This document shows, one piece after another, positions 1-7,721 of a DNA stretch of 64,000 nt. The stretch covers positions 34,038-98,037 of the forward strand of contig CAJXLK010000012.1 of assembly GCA_913055635.1 (NCBI GenBank). Reading direction: 5' to 3'. Position 1 is the stretch's first letter. Each line of letters opens with the position of its first letter. The notes under the pieces were generated by a model. The model was not told the DNA's origin. It saw nothing but the letters and a program-made list of their open reading frames with translations, and did no database searches. This DNA is from an uncultured Bacteroidota bacterium. GTDB lineage: Bacteria > Bacteroidota > Bacteroidia > Bacteroidales > UBA12077. The position numbers and the translations under genes are program-made.

Positions 1-654
1 AATACCTCACTGGTGCTTGGGTATGGCGGCTATGAAGCCCAGGGCGGATGGCTCAATAAATTGATCCGCCTCGATACCCTGACCATTGCCCTGCAGTATT
101 TTTCTTATGCCTTGCGCGGTATACCCTATATGGGTGTGGGCCGAAACCTTGCCTATCGCAAGTCGCTGTTCTTTAATAACAAGGGTTTTGCAGGCCATTA
201 TCATCTTCAAAGTGGCGATGACGACCTTTTCGTCAATCAAACAGCCCATAAACACAATACCCGGATACAGATCAACCAGGAGGCCAAAATCATTTCTAAA
301 CCCCATCAATCTTTTGACAGATGGTTCTTTCAGAAGAAAAGACACTTGACCACCAGCCCCCACTATAAAAAGCAGTCCAGGTTTCTTTTGTTGACGGAAG
401 TATTCAGCCGGCTCGCTTTTTATGGGGCTTTTGTCTTGAGTCTGGTCTATTGGCCTGAAGGTTACCCCTTTTTATTGACGATTTTTGGCATTCGGTTGAT
501 GCTTCAAATTTTTGATTATAAAAGTTTTATGAATAGGGTGGGTGAAAAAAATTTATTATTGCTGGTCATATTTTACGATATATTGTTACCATTTATTAAT
601 TTTATGGGAATAATTTCAAACAAGATTGCGTCAAATAATACTAAATGGACATAA
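1..654 (+). CDS. Glycosyltransferase family 2, C-terminal part (5' end outside window)
   Basis: The reading frame is open from the first base, so about 217 C-terminal residues are present and the start lies upstream. The fragment has GRNLAYRK near residue 48, the acidic SGDDDLF near residue 71 and a downstream RW pair (FDRWFFQKKRH). This is the arrangement of the acceptor and QxxRW-like region of processive or semi-processive GT2 enzymes. Two to three hydrophobic segments follow (about residues 122-165 and 185-205), so the enzyme is probably anchored in the inner membrane with a cytoplasmic catalytic domain. It would move a sugar from a nucleotide-sugar donor to a lipid or polysaccharide acceptor; the substrate cannot be read from this part. 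The last 10 bases overlap the start of the sigma-factor gene, which points to translational coupling. Confidence 0.8.
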   Translation, partial: NTSLVLGYGGYEAQGGWLNKLIRLDTLTIALQYFSYALRGIPYMGVGRNLAYRKSLFFNNKGFAGHYHLQSGDDDLFVNQTAHKHNTRIQINQEAKIISKPHQSFDRWFFQKKRHLTTSPHYKKQSRFLLLTEVFSRLAFYGAFVLSLVYWPEGYPFLLTIFGIRLMLQIFDYKSFMNRVGEKNLLLLVIFYDILLPFINFMGIISNKIASNNTKWT

Positions 655-1247
655 ATCCCAATTTATCCAATAAGGCAAGGTATGATTACAAGTTGGTAAA
701 GCTTGCCATTGACGGGGACGAGCAGGCTTATGCAGAACTGATGGATAGGTATCGGGATGCCATCTATTATATGCTTCTGAAGATGGTCAATAACAAGAAT
801 GATGCCGAAGATCTTACCATAGAGGCATTTGGCAAGGCCTTCAAAAATATTGATCAATATACTCCCAAATATGCCTTTAGCACCTGGCTATTTAAAATCG
901 CCACCAACAATTGCATTGATTTTATCCGCAAACAGAAGGCCAACCTGATTTCCATTGATCAGGCAGAAGAGGATGATGACATCAGCGCGCCGCCACTTCA
1001 TTCGAACAATCCGGATCCCGAAGAGGATATGATCAAGAACCAGCGGGTGGATTTGATGCGTGATGTGGTCGACAAACTCAAACCTCGTTACCGGAACCTG
1101 ATCAAATTAAGATATTTCAAGGAATACTCCTATGAGGAGATTGCTCAGGAACTTGACCTGCCGCTGGGTACAGTCAAAGCCCAATTGTTTCGGGCCCGCG
1201 AATTGCTTTATAACATCCTCAAAAATCGCGACCACCCCATCAGATAA
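645..1247 (+). CDS. ECF-type RNA polymerase sigma factor
   Basis: This 200-residue protein has the two-domain layout of a group 4 sigma factor. Region 2 lies at about residues 20-95, with DAEDLTIEAFGKAF and the aromatic STWLFKIATN segment that melts the -10 region. Region 4 lies at about residues 130-190, with a helix-turn-helix around YSYEEIAQELDLPLGTVKAQLFRAR. An acidic linker (EEDDD) joins them. It would direct core RNA polymerase to a specific promoter set. No anti-sigma gene is adjacent: the next gene is rsmG, whose ATG overlaps this stop codon (TAATG), and the start overlaps the glycosyltransferase by 10 bases. Control by an unlinked factor or by expression level is therefore more likely than the usual paired anti-sigma factor. 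Confidence 0.9.
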   Translation: MDINPNLSNKARYDYKLVKLAIDGDEQAYAELMDRYRDAIYYMLLKMVNNKNDAEDLTIEAFGKAFKNIDQYTPKYAFSTWLFKIATNNCIDFIRKQKANLISIDQAEEDDDISAPPLHSNNPDPEEDMIKNQRVDLMRDVVDKLKPRYRNLIKLRYFKEYSYEEIAQELDLPLGTVKAQLFRARELLYNILKNRDHPIR

Positions 1248-1870
1248 TGCAGGCGCTGGATCGATATTTTCCGGAGTTGACCCACTGGCAGCGTCAGGTG
1301 ATGGAAGGGCTGTACACCGCCTTTGAATACTGGAATCAGCGCATCAATGTGATCTCACGCAAAGATTTTCCTTTCTTTTACCTGCACCATGTATTGCATT
1401 CCCTGGTTATCGCAAAACTGATCCGGTTTGACCAGGAAACACGTATTTTAGATGCAGGTACAGGGGGGGGATTTCCCGGAATACCCCTGGCGATCCTCTT
1501 TACTGACGTGGAATTCCTCCTGGTCGATTCCACCCGCAAGAAGCTTCAGGTGGTTGATTCGGTTGCCCGGCAATTTGGCCTGTCCAATGTCCAAACCCAC
1601 CACCAGCGCATCGAGCACTATCAGGGAAAGCATGATTTTGTCATCAGCAGGGCCCTCACCCGTTTTCCCCGCTTTGTTTCCTGGGTCAGAGATAATGTGG
1701 CACCCGGAGAGCAAAAAGGTTGGAAAAACGGAATTTTTTATCTTAAAGGAGGTGACCTTCATCAGGATATTCAGGCTTACCAAAACCGTCTGCACGTGTG
1801 GAATGTGGATGATTTTTTTGAGGATCCCTATTTTCAAGACAAAAAAGTGCTCTATCTCCCCCTCGGCTGA
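1247..1870 (+). CDS. rsmG: 16S rRNA (guanine527-N7)-methyltransferase RsmG
   Basis: The 207-residue product matches RsmG/GidB, which uses S-adenosylmethionine to methylate N7 of G527 in the 530 loop of 16S rRNA in the 30S subunit. The SAM-binding motif DAGTGGGFPGIPLAI (about residues 70-84) is typical of the family, followed by the acidic VDSTRKK loop and the ISRALTRF segment near residue 130. Length is normal. The ATG shares one base with the upstream sigma-factor stop codon, so the two are probably translated from one transcript. Loss of RsmG is known in other bacteria to give low-level streptomycin resistance; nothing here suggests the gene is defective. About 170 bases of non-coding DNA with no clear terminator separate it from rpmH. 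Confidence 0.95.
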   Translation: MQALDRYFPELTHWQRQVMEGLYTAFEYWNQRINVISRKDFPFFYLHHVLHSLVIAKLIRFDQETRILDAGTGGGFPGIPLAILFTDVEFLLVDSTRKKLQVVDSVARQFGLSNVQTHHQRIEHYQGKHDFVISRALTRFPRFVSWVRDNVAPGEQKGWKNGIFYLKGGDLHQDIQAYQNRLHVWNVDDFFEDPYFQDKKVLYLPLG

Positions 1871-1970
1871 AGCTTTTTCGGTTCAACCCTCTAACCTGTC
1901 ATTACTCCCACCCCCTCGTTCATGCTACCACCAAAGCCTTTAGCTTCATCTTAAAAATCTTGCCCTTTCC

Positions 1971-2001
1971 TTTTGCAACTTCAAAAAAAACATTACTTTT
2001 G
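1971..2001 (+). promoter_or_regulatory. Predicted promoter of rpmH
   Basis: TTTTG at 1971-1975 and TACTTTTG at 1994-2001, separated by 18 bases, fit the Bacteroidota vegetative promoter (TTTG, spacer, TAnnTTTG). Transcription would begin near 2008, giving a leader of about 35 bases before the rpmH ATG. Confidence 0.65.
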
Positions 2002-2042
2002 CAATCCGATCAAAATCATGGTAAATCATAAACTCATTCGCG

Positions 2043-2198
2043 ATGAAAAGGACATTTCAACCTTCCAATAAGAAAAGAAGAAACAAGCACGGCTTTAGAA
2101 AGCGGATGCAAACCAAGCACGGACGAAAAGTTCTCTCGCGCCGGAGAGCAAAAGGTCGTAAAAGACTCACTGTTTCTGAATCCATCCCCAAGAAATAA
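2043..2198 (+). CDS. rpmH: 50S ribosomal protein L34
   Basis: A 51-codon frame encodes a highly basic protein starting [17 protein letters not shown], the hallmark of bacterial L34. The conserved [20 protein letters not shown] and SESIPKK segments follow. L34 is a small component of the large ribosomal subunit that binds 23S rRNA. The gene has its own promoter-like sequence upstream and a strong hairpin with a T-run 24 bases downstream, so it appears to be a single-gene transcript. In many bacteria rpmH is followed by rnpA and lies by dnaA; neither is present here. Confidence 0.96.
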   Translation: MKRTFQPSNKKRRNKHGFRKRMQTKHGRKVLSRRRAKGRKRLTVSESIPKK

Positions 2199-2221
2199 CC
2201 ATCGATTGATGGGTGCAACGG

Positions 2222-2257
2222 AAAAGTAAAAGGCATCGGCTGTCTTTTACTTTTTTT
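2222..2257 (+). terminator. Rho-independent terminator of rpmH
   Basis: AAAAGTAAAAG (2222-2232) pairs with CTTTTACTTTT (2244-2254) around an 11-base loop, and the right arm runs into a T-tract. It lies directly after rpmH. Confidence 0.8.
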
Positions 2258-2400
2258 ATTGGCTCAAATGAAAACCCCCCTTTCCCGGCTGCAACCTGTT
2301 TTTTTACCCCCCTGCCACCCACCTATCAGGCTACCGTTTGTTTGGCCCCATGTCTTTTATTGAATCATCAAGGTTTGATTTGATGAATGACCCGGGCAGT

Positions 2401-2430
2401 TTTTGTTTTATGAACATAATTTTATCTTTG
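2401..2430 (+). promoter_or_regulatory. Predicted promoter of the PASTA/T9SS/RluD genes
   Basis: TTTTG at 2401-2405 and TATCTTTG at 2423-2430 are separated by 17 bases, a very good match to the Bacteroidota consensus. The PASTA gene starts 37 bases after the -7 element, and the next two genes overlap or follow within a few bases, so this probably drives all three. Confidence 0.7.
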
Positions 2431-2467
2431 CCTAAGCGTTTGATTGAATAATTCATAACCATTTCGA

Positions 2468-3322
2468 ATGAAGCTTCTAGACTTTCTCAAAAGCAAGGAT
2501 TTTTTCAAGCATCTGGTCATTGCCATCGTACTAGCCATCATTATCTTTTCGACAACCTTTATGGTTTTAAATATTTATACCCAGCATGGAGAGTCTTTCC
2601 CTTTGCCTGATTTCAGTAAGATGAACATGGAGGAAGTCAAGCAGATTGCCCGGAAGCGGGAGATTGAGATTGAGGTAACCGATTCGGTTTACCAGGAGGA
2701 CTGGCCGAAGGGGACGGTGGTCAAGCAGAACCCTTCGGCGGGTTTTCATGTTAAGCAGGGGCGTACCATTTTTTTAACGATGAATGCCGAGAATCCTGAA
2801 ATGGTTAAGATGCCTAACGTGGTTGGGGTGTCTCATCGTTATGCCAAGGCCACTTTAAACAGCAGCGGGCTAAAGATTGGCAAGCTGATTCACGTACCGG
2901 ATATAGCCGTCAACAATGTGCTGAAGCAGAAAATTAACGGCGAAGAGGTTAAACCCGGCCAATTGATCCCCAAAGGCACCAAGGTTGATCTGGTCCTGGG
3001 CAAGGGGCTCAGCAGCAAGCGTGCTCCTATACCGGAAGTAGTCGGTGATACCCTTACCCGTGCCAAGAACACCATCCTTCAGGCTGCCATGAACCTGGGC
3101 CATGTCAAGTATGATACCACCGTGCATAACGCCCGCGATTCCTCCCAGGCTTTTGTCTGGCAACAATATCCCCCCTATAAAAAGAAAAAGCGCATCCGGT
3201 TGGGGACCTACATAGATTTGTGGCTGACACTGGATTCCTCCAGGCTACCGGTGGGCGATACCACCCGGGTGCGGTCTGATTCGATTCAAACCTTACCTGC
3301 CCATGCTTCGGATTCCTTATAG
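2468..3322 (+). CDS. Membrane-anchored PASTA-domain protein
   Basis: The 284-residue protein has a short cytoplasmic N-terminus, one transmembrane helix at about residues 15-37, and three PASTA repeats outside the membrane (about 45-110, 112-180 and 185-255). The repeats show the typical pattern of a P-xVxG start and KGTxVxL ending, for example MPNVVGVSHRYAKATL and IPKGTKVDLVLGKG. PASTA repeats bind peptidoglycan or beta-lactams in Ser/Thr kinases and penicillin-binding proteins. Here no kinase or transpeptidase domain is attached, so it is a stand-alone periplasmic PASTA protein of the kind common in Bacteroidota near ddl and rluD. Cell-wall association is an inference from the domain. Its 3' end overlaps the next gene by 20 bases. 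Confidence 0.88.
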   Translation: MKLLDFLKSKDFFKHLVIAIVLAIIIFSTTFMVLNIYTQHGESFPLPDFSKMNMEEVKQIARKREIEIEVTDSVYQEDWPKGTVVKQNPSAGFHVKQGRTIFLTMNAENPEMVKMPNVVGVSHRYAKATLNSSGLKIGKLIHVPDIAVNNVLKQKINGEEVKPGQLIPKGTKVDLVLGKGLSSKRAPIPEVVGDTLTRAKNTILQAAMNLGHVKYDTTVHNARDSSQAFVWQQYPPYKKKKRIRLGTYIDLWLTLDSSRLPVGDTTRVRSDSIQTLPAHASDSL

Positions 3323-5267
3323 GTCATTGCTCATCATGGTTGTCTTGCTGATGGTCGGGCATTCCCTGGCCAGCCAGGAAGTGCTTACGGGTAAGCTTAT
3401 TCGTAAGCGGGACCAGGATAAGGGGGTTTTCCTCAAGCGTCAGGTTGCCACCGACAGCCTGGGACTACCTTTTATCGATGACTTTGCCCGGGGTATCGGG
3501 GATCCTTATGCCCCCCATTGGGTGGATCAGGAAGCTTTCGTTAACCGTCAGTACGGGATAAACCCTCCAAGCATTGGTGTGGTCACCCTGGATGCAGTGG
3601 ATGAATCGGGCAAACTGCCGCCAAATGCCAACACTTCTGGATATGCCTCTGATGAACTGACCTCCCGTGCTTTCAAACTGGAGATGACCCCTTCCGATTC
3701 GGTTTATCTGAGCTTTTATTATCAAACCGGCGGAAGGGGGGATCCTTCCGGGGCCGAATACCAGGATTCGCTGGTGCTTAAATTCTACAATCCCCAAACA
3801 AAACAGTGGCGCAGCGTATGGCGTGTTGCCCATAGCCACCAGGACTCTATATTCGAGGTGCACCGACCCCTTAGTAACCAGCTGGATACGGTTGAGACAG
3901 GAGCGGCTTTCAATGAAAAGTTTTACCATGCCATGGTGCCGGTCCAAAAGCCCGGTTTCCTGAATGATGGCTTTCGTATGCGTTTTATGAATTATGCCAG
4001 CCTCTCTGAAAGCGAACATGTACCTACACGCAGGGGCAATGTGGACCAATGGAACATCGATTTTATCCGCCTCGATTCAGCCCGTAGCCTTCATGACACC
4101 ATCATCGATGATGTGGCTTTTGTCGAAAACCTCCCACCCATGCTCAATCACTATGAATCCGTTCCCTGGGATCACTGGCCGGATGCCAGTGTCTATGAGA
4201 TGCGCGACAGCCTCTCGATTACCTACCGCAACCTGGGCAACCGGGTGTGGAATGTTTTCCGGGAGTTTGACATCATCGACCGTATGGGCGATAATGAGAC
4301 TTTTTCTTTTACCGGAGGTACCGGTGATGCCCTGACACCCTATACCACCGAAACCTATTCCCGCCCTATTACCTATGTGTTCCCCTATGACAGCGACCAG
4401 GATTCAGCCCTTTTTGAGCTCCGCAGCTACCTGATTACCGATACCCTCAGCGAAAGAGCCCCTTACCGCTGGAACGATACCATTAGCCATTTCCAACAAT
4501 TCTATGATTACTATGCCTATGACGATGGTACGGCCGAGAACGGTTACGGGTTTACCGGCAGCAGCAGCCACAATGTGATGGTGGCCCTTCATTATGAAAC
4601 ATATACCCCCGATACCCTCCAGGCCATCCAGATGTATTTTAATCAAACCCTGGACAGTGTCAGCCAGAAGCCCTTTAACCTCAAGGTATGGACCGATAAA
4701 GGCGGTAGGCCCGGAAAATTGCTCTACGAACAATCCGGGGTGCGCCCGGTTTATGAAGACAGCCTTAACAAATTTCATCAGTATGTCCTGCGGGAAAAGA
4801 TTTATTTGGAAGGCTCCTTCTTTGTGGGCTATGAAAAAATTGACAAAGGAATGCTTAATGTGGGCTTTGACAGAAACCGCGTGCACAACGACCAGCTTTT
4901 TTATAACTATGCCGGCGAGTGGATTCAGTCGCAAATTAAAGGGGCATTGATGATTCGTCCCGTTTTTGGCGACTATATTCCCCCCATAGCCACGGCCAAT
5001 GCCCCGGCTCCGGATCGTTCTGATCACCTGGAAGTTACCCTTTATCCCAATCCGGTGCAGGGGCGCCTTCATGTAAGACTTGACGGGAGCCCTCATCCCC
5101 ATTATACCTATTCCCTGTTTGATATGCAGGGCAGGGCGGTGGTGCAGGGAAAGCAACTTAAACCTACCCTGCGGCTTGACCGGCTGAGCCCCGGAATGTA
5201 CCTGATGCGCCTGCGCAACCGGACGAACAATGCAGTGGTGACTAAAAAAATCATGATAACCCGTTAG
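3303..5267 (+). CDS. Secreted protein with type IX secretion C-terminal sorting domain
   Basis: This 654-residue protein starts with a signal peptide (about residues 1-24, ending near HSLASQ) and ends with a type A T9SS sorting domain of about 80 residues. That domain carries the hallmarks LYPNPVQGRLHVRL, YSLFDMQGR and LSPGMYLMRLRN, so it should cross the outer membrane through the type IX system. The middle has no enzyme motif I can name; it is rich in aromatic, Asp and Thr residues and looks like beta-sandwich modules. The start overlaps the PASTA gene and RluD follows after 4 bases, so the three are co-transcribed. The N-terminal LPFIDDFARG segment is a pattern seen in uncharacterised Bacteroidota surface proteins. 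Function unknown. Confidence 0.85.
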   Translation: MLRIPYRSLLIMVVLLMVGHSLASQEVLTGKLIRKRDQDKGVFLKRQVATDSLGLPFIDDFARGIGDPYAPHWVDQEAFVNRQYGINPPSIGVVTLDAVDESGKLPPNANTSGYASDELTSRAFKLEMTPSDSVYLSFYYQTGGRGDPSGAEYQDSLVLKFYNPQTKQWRSVWRVAHSHQDSIFEVHRPLSNQLDTVETGAAFNEKFYHAMVPVQKPGFLNDGFRMRFMNYASLSESEHVPTRRGNVDQWNIDFIRLDSARSLHDTIIDDVAFVENLPPMLNHYESVPWDHWPDASVYEMRDSLSITYRNLGNRVWNVFREFDIIDRMGDNETFSFTGGTGDALTPYTTETYSRPITYVFPYDSDQDSALFELRSYLITDTLSERAPYRWNDTISHFQQFYDYYAYDDGTAENGYGFTGSSSHNVMVALHYETYTPDTLQAIQMYFNQTLDSVSQKPFNLKVWTDKGGRPGKLLYEQSGVRPVYEDSLNKFHQYVLREKIYLEGSFFVGYEKIDKGMLNVGFDRNRVHNDQLFYNYAGEWIQSQIKGALMIRPVFGDYIPPIATANAPAPDRSDHLEVTLYPNPVQGRLHVRLDGSPHPHYTYSLFDMQGRAVVQGKQLKPTLRLDRLSPGMYLMRLRNRTNNAVVTKKIMITR

Positions 5268-5271
5268 ACTT

Positions 5272-6303
5272 ATGGGCGCTGATCAATCCAACCCTGACAA
5301 CCAGGAGCTTTATGAACATCATCGGGTGATTGCCGAGCAGGGACAAAAGCCCATGCGCGTGGATAAATTCCTGGTCAATAAGATCGAGGCCTCCCGCAAC
5401 AAAATACAGAATGCCGCGGAAGCCGGAAACATCCTGGTAAATGACAAACCGGTCAAATCCAACTATAAAGTCAAGCCCGGTGAAGTCGTTAGCGTGGTGC
5501 TGGCTTTTCCCCCAAGGGAAATCGAATTGATTCCCGAAAACATTCCCCTTGAATTGGTCTATGAAGATGAAGATCTGGTAGTGGTCAATAAGCCGGCAGG
5601 TATGGTGGTCCACCCCGGTTACGGACATTACAGCGGGACCATGATCAATGCCCTGCTCTATCATTTGAAGGATTTGCCCCGCTTTAGCAGTGGCCAGGAA
5701 CGGCCGGGACTGGTTCACCGGATCGATAAAAATACTTCCGGCTTGCTGGTGGTGGCCAAAAATGAGGTGGCTATGAATCATCTGGCCAAACAGTTTTATG
5801 ATAAAACCACCCATCGTCAGTATATTGCCTTGGTGTGGGGGCGCCTCCGCAAGCAGCAGGGCACCATCACCGGCCACGTGGGAAGGAGCAGGAAAAACCG
5901 CAAGGTGATGCAGGTATACCCTGCCCAGGACCAGGGCAAACATGCCGTAACCCATTACCGGGTGTTGGAAGACTTTGGTTATGTCTGCCTGGTCGAATGC
6001 CGGCTGGAAACCGGGCGAACCCATCAGATCAGAACCCATTTTAGATATGCCGGCCATCCGATTTTTAATGATGCTGAATACGGGGGCGATAGAATACTTA
6101 AGGGGACCCTGTTTAACAAATACCGGCAGTTTGTCAAAAATTGCTTTGATGCCCTTCCGCGCCAGGCCTTGCACGCAAAAACCCTGGGCTTTGTCCATCC
6201 TTCCTCAGGCCAATATATGAATTTTGACTCCTCCATACCCGATGATATGCAGGTTGTTATAGAAAAGTGGAGGCATTATACAGCCAACCGTCAGGTGGAT
6301 TGA
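5272..6303 (+). CDS. rluD: RluD-family 23S rRNA pseudouridine synthase
   Basis: The 343-residue product has an N-terminal S4 RNA-binding domain (about residues 28-75) followed by a RluA/RluD-type catalytic domain. The active-site motif HRIDKNTSGLLVVAKN supplies the catalytic Asp (about D152). The RTHQIRTHF motif near residue 248 is also present. Such enzymes isomerise uridines in helix 69 of 23S rRNA (positions 1911, 1915 and 1917 in E. coli). Length and domain order are normal for RluD rather than for the S4-less RluA or RluC-like paralogues, but the exact target sites cannot be read from sequence. It follows the T9SS gene after 4 bases and precedes ddl, a common neighbourhood in Bacteroidota. 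Confidence 0.92.
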   Translation: MGADQSNPDNQELYEHHRVIAEQGQKPMRVDKFLVNKIEASRNKIQNAAEAGNILVNDKPVKSNYKVKPGEVVSVVLAFPPREIELIPENIPLELVYEDEDLVVVNKPAGMVVHPGYGHYSGTMINALLYHLKDLPRFSSGQERPGLVHRIDKNTSGLLVVAKNEVAMNHLAKQFYDKTTHRQYIALVWGRLRKQQGTITGHVGRSRKNRKVMQVYPAQDQGKHAVTHYRVLEDFGYVCLVECRLETGRTHQIRTHFRYAGHPIFNDAEYGGDRILKGTLFNKYRQFVKNCFDALPRQALHAKTLGFVHPSSGQYMNFDSSIPDDMQVVIEKWRHYTANRQVD

Positions 6304-6438
6304 TCACCCGCCTCCCAGGTCCTTAAGCTTTTTAACCAAAATATGTCGACATCTCAAGGGAAGGCACCTTCTCCCGGGGGCTTTGATTAGGCGTTTGCCC
6401 TGTTTTTGAAGACAAGATTCAGTAAACCGGGCGCTGAA

Positions 6439-6471
6439 TTGTAATAGGGAACCAGGAAAATTTTATCTTTG
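6439..6471 (+). promoter_or_regulatory. Predicted promoter of ddl
   Basis: TTG at 6439-6441 and TATCTTTG at 6464-6471, 22 bases apart, lie 30 bases before the ddl GTG. The -7 element is a perfect match; the spacer is at the long end. Confidence 0.55.
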
Positions 6472-6501
6472 GATGCGGTTGATCCTTAAAATATTTGTTT
6501 C

Positions 6502-7506
6502 GTGAAAAAACATATTGCCATATTAGCCGGTGGGGATTCCTCGGAATTTCCTGTATCGATGAACAGTGCCAGGACCATCAAGGACCATCTTGACCCCGCA
6601 AAGTACCATGCCTGGCTGGTTGTAGTAAGGGGCGACAAATGGTATGTAGAAACCGATAACCAAACCAGGGTAGCGGTCAATAAAGATGACTTTTCCGTCG
6701 AAATGGACGGTGAGCGCATACATTTTGATTGTGCCTTTATTACGATTCACGGAACACCCGGGGAGAACGGTGTACTGCAGGGCTACTTTGAAACTTTGCG
6801 CATCCCTTATACCACCTCGGGGGTACTTGCCTCTTCGCTCACCTTCAATAAACTGTTTAGTAAACGATACATGGAAGGATTTGGCGTGAATATTTCCAAT
6901 TATCAGTTGTTGCGCCATAGCGATGAATACGATCCGCAAGCCATTATAGGGAAAACGGGCCTGCCCTGTTTTGTCAAACCCAACCGGGGCGGCTCCAGTT
7001 TTGGGGTAACCAAAGTGACCTCTGCCGATGAGCTCTCCAGGGCCATAGAAAAGGCCTTTGAAGAAGATCATCAGGTACTTGTTGAAGCCTATCTTGAAGG
7101 AACGGAGTTAACCTGTGGTTTGTTTAAATCGGGAGGGGAGGAATGGGTCTTTCCACCCACTGAAATTGTCAGCAAGAAGGAGTTCTTCGATTACGAGGCC
7201 AAATATACTCAAGGAATGGCCGATGAGATAACCCCTGCCCGTATTTCTGATAAGCTGGATCAAGATGTGCGGGAGTTATCCTCGCGTTTATATGATTTGT
7301 TTGATTGCCGTGGCATTGTGCGCATTGATTACATTTATGCCCATGAACGTTTGTATTTTATGGAGGTCAACACCATTCCCGGTATGAGCGCAGCCAGCAT
7401 CGTGCCACAGCAGATTCGTGCCATGGGCTATACTTTGCAGGAGATGTTCACCCTGGCCATTGAAGATGCCATAACCCATAACCAAAAAGAAGGCCTTCGG
7501 AAATGA
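6502..7506 (+). CDS. ddl: D-alanine--D-alanine ligase
   Basis: The 334-residue protein is an ATP-grasp ligase that joins two D-alanines using ATP, supplying the dipeptide for the peptidoglycan stem. The N-terminal HIAILAGGDSSE, the central FVKPNRGGSSFGV ATP-binding loop and the C-terminal MEVNTIPGMSAASIVPQQ are family signatures, and the metal-binding Glu and Asn of EVN are intact. The frame begins at a GTG (6502); no upstream in-frame ATG exists and the next Met is well inside the fold, so GTG is the best start. It has its own promoter-like sequence and converges on gcvP, with a shared hairpin between them. Confidence 0.95.
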   Translation: MKKHIAILAGGDSSEFPVSMNSARTIKDHLDPAKYHAWLVVVRGDKWYVETDNQTRVAVNKDDFSVEMDGERIHFDCAFITIHGTPGENGVLQGYFETLRIPYTTSGVLASSLTFNKLFSKRYMEGFGVNISNYQLLRHSDEYDPQAIIGKTGLPCFVKPNRGGSSFGVTKVTSADELSRAIEKAFEEDHQVLVEAYLEGTELTCGLFKSGGEEWVFPPTEIVSKKEFFDYEAKYTQGMADEITPARISDKLDQDVRELSSRLYDLFDCRGIVRIDYIYAHERLYFMEVNTIPGMSAASIVPQQIRAMGYTLQEMFTLAIEDAITHNQKEGLRK

Positions 7507-7661
7507 TTCCACAGGGATATGGGGGGCTTGTTTTTTAGGGTCACAACCTAGACATGCATCTTTGGATACAGAAGCAGACAGAACAACATCCAGAAGAGAG
7601 GCATTAAAAAACCGTGGATCTTATTGCAGGTGGGCCCTAAAGGCCTATGTTATTGTTTCAA

Positions 7662-7705
7662 CCCAAAAAAACCGCAGCCCGTTTTGGACTGCGGTTTTTT
7701 TGGGG
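7662..7705. terminator. Bidirectional terminator between ddl and gcvP
   Basis: CCCAAAAAAACCGCAG (7662-7677) and CTGCGGTTTTTTTGGGG (7689-7705) form a long stem around an 11-base loop. The T-run on each strand suits termination of both convergent genes. Confidence 0.85.
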
Positions 7706-7721
7706 CATTATTTAATTCTAT

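Noticed and set aside
5251..6198. 315-residue minus-strand open frame inside the RluD gene
   Set aside because: Antisense shadow; the RluD motifs are complete on the other strand.
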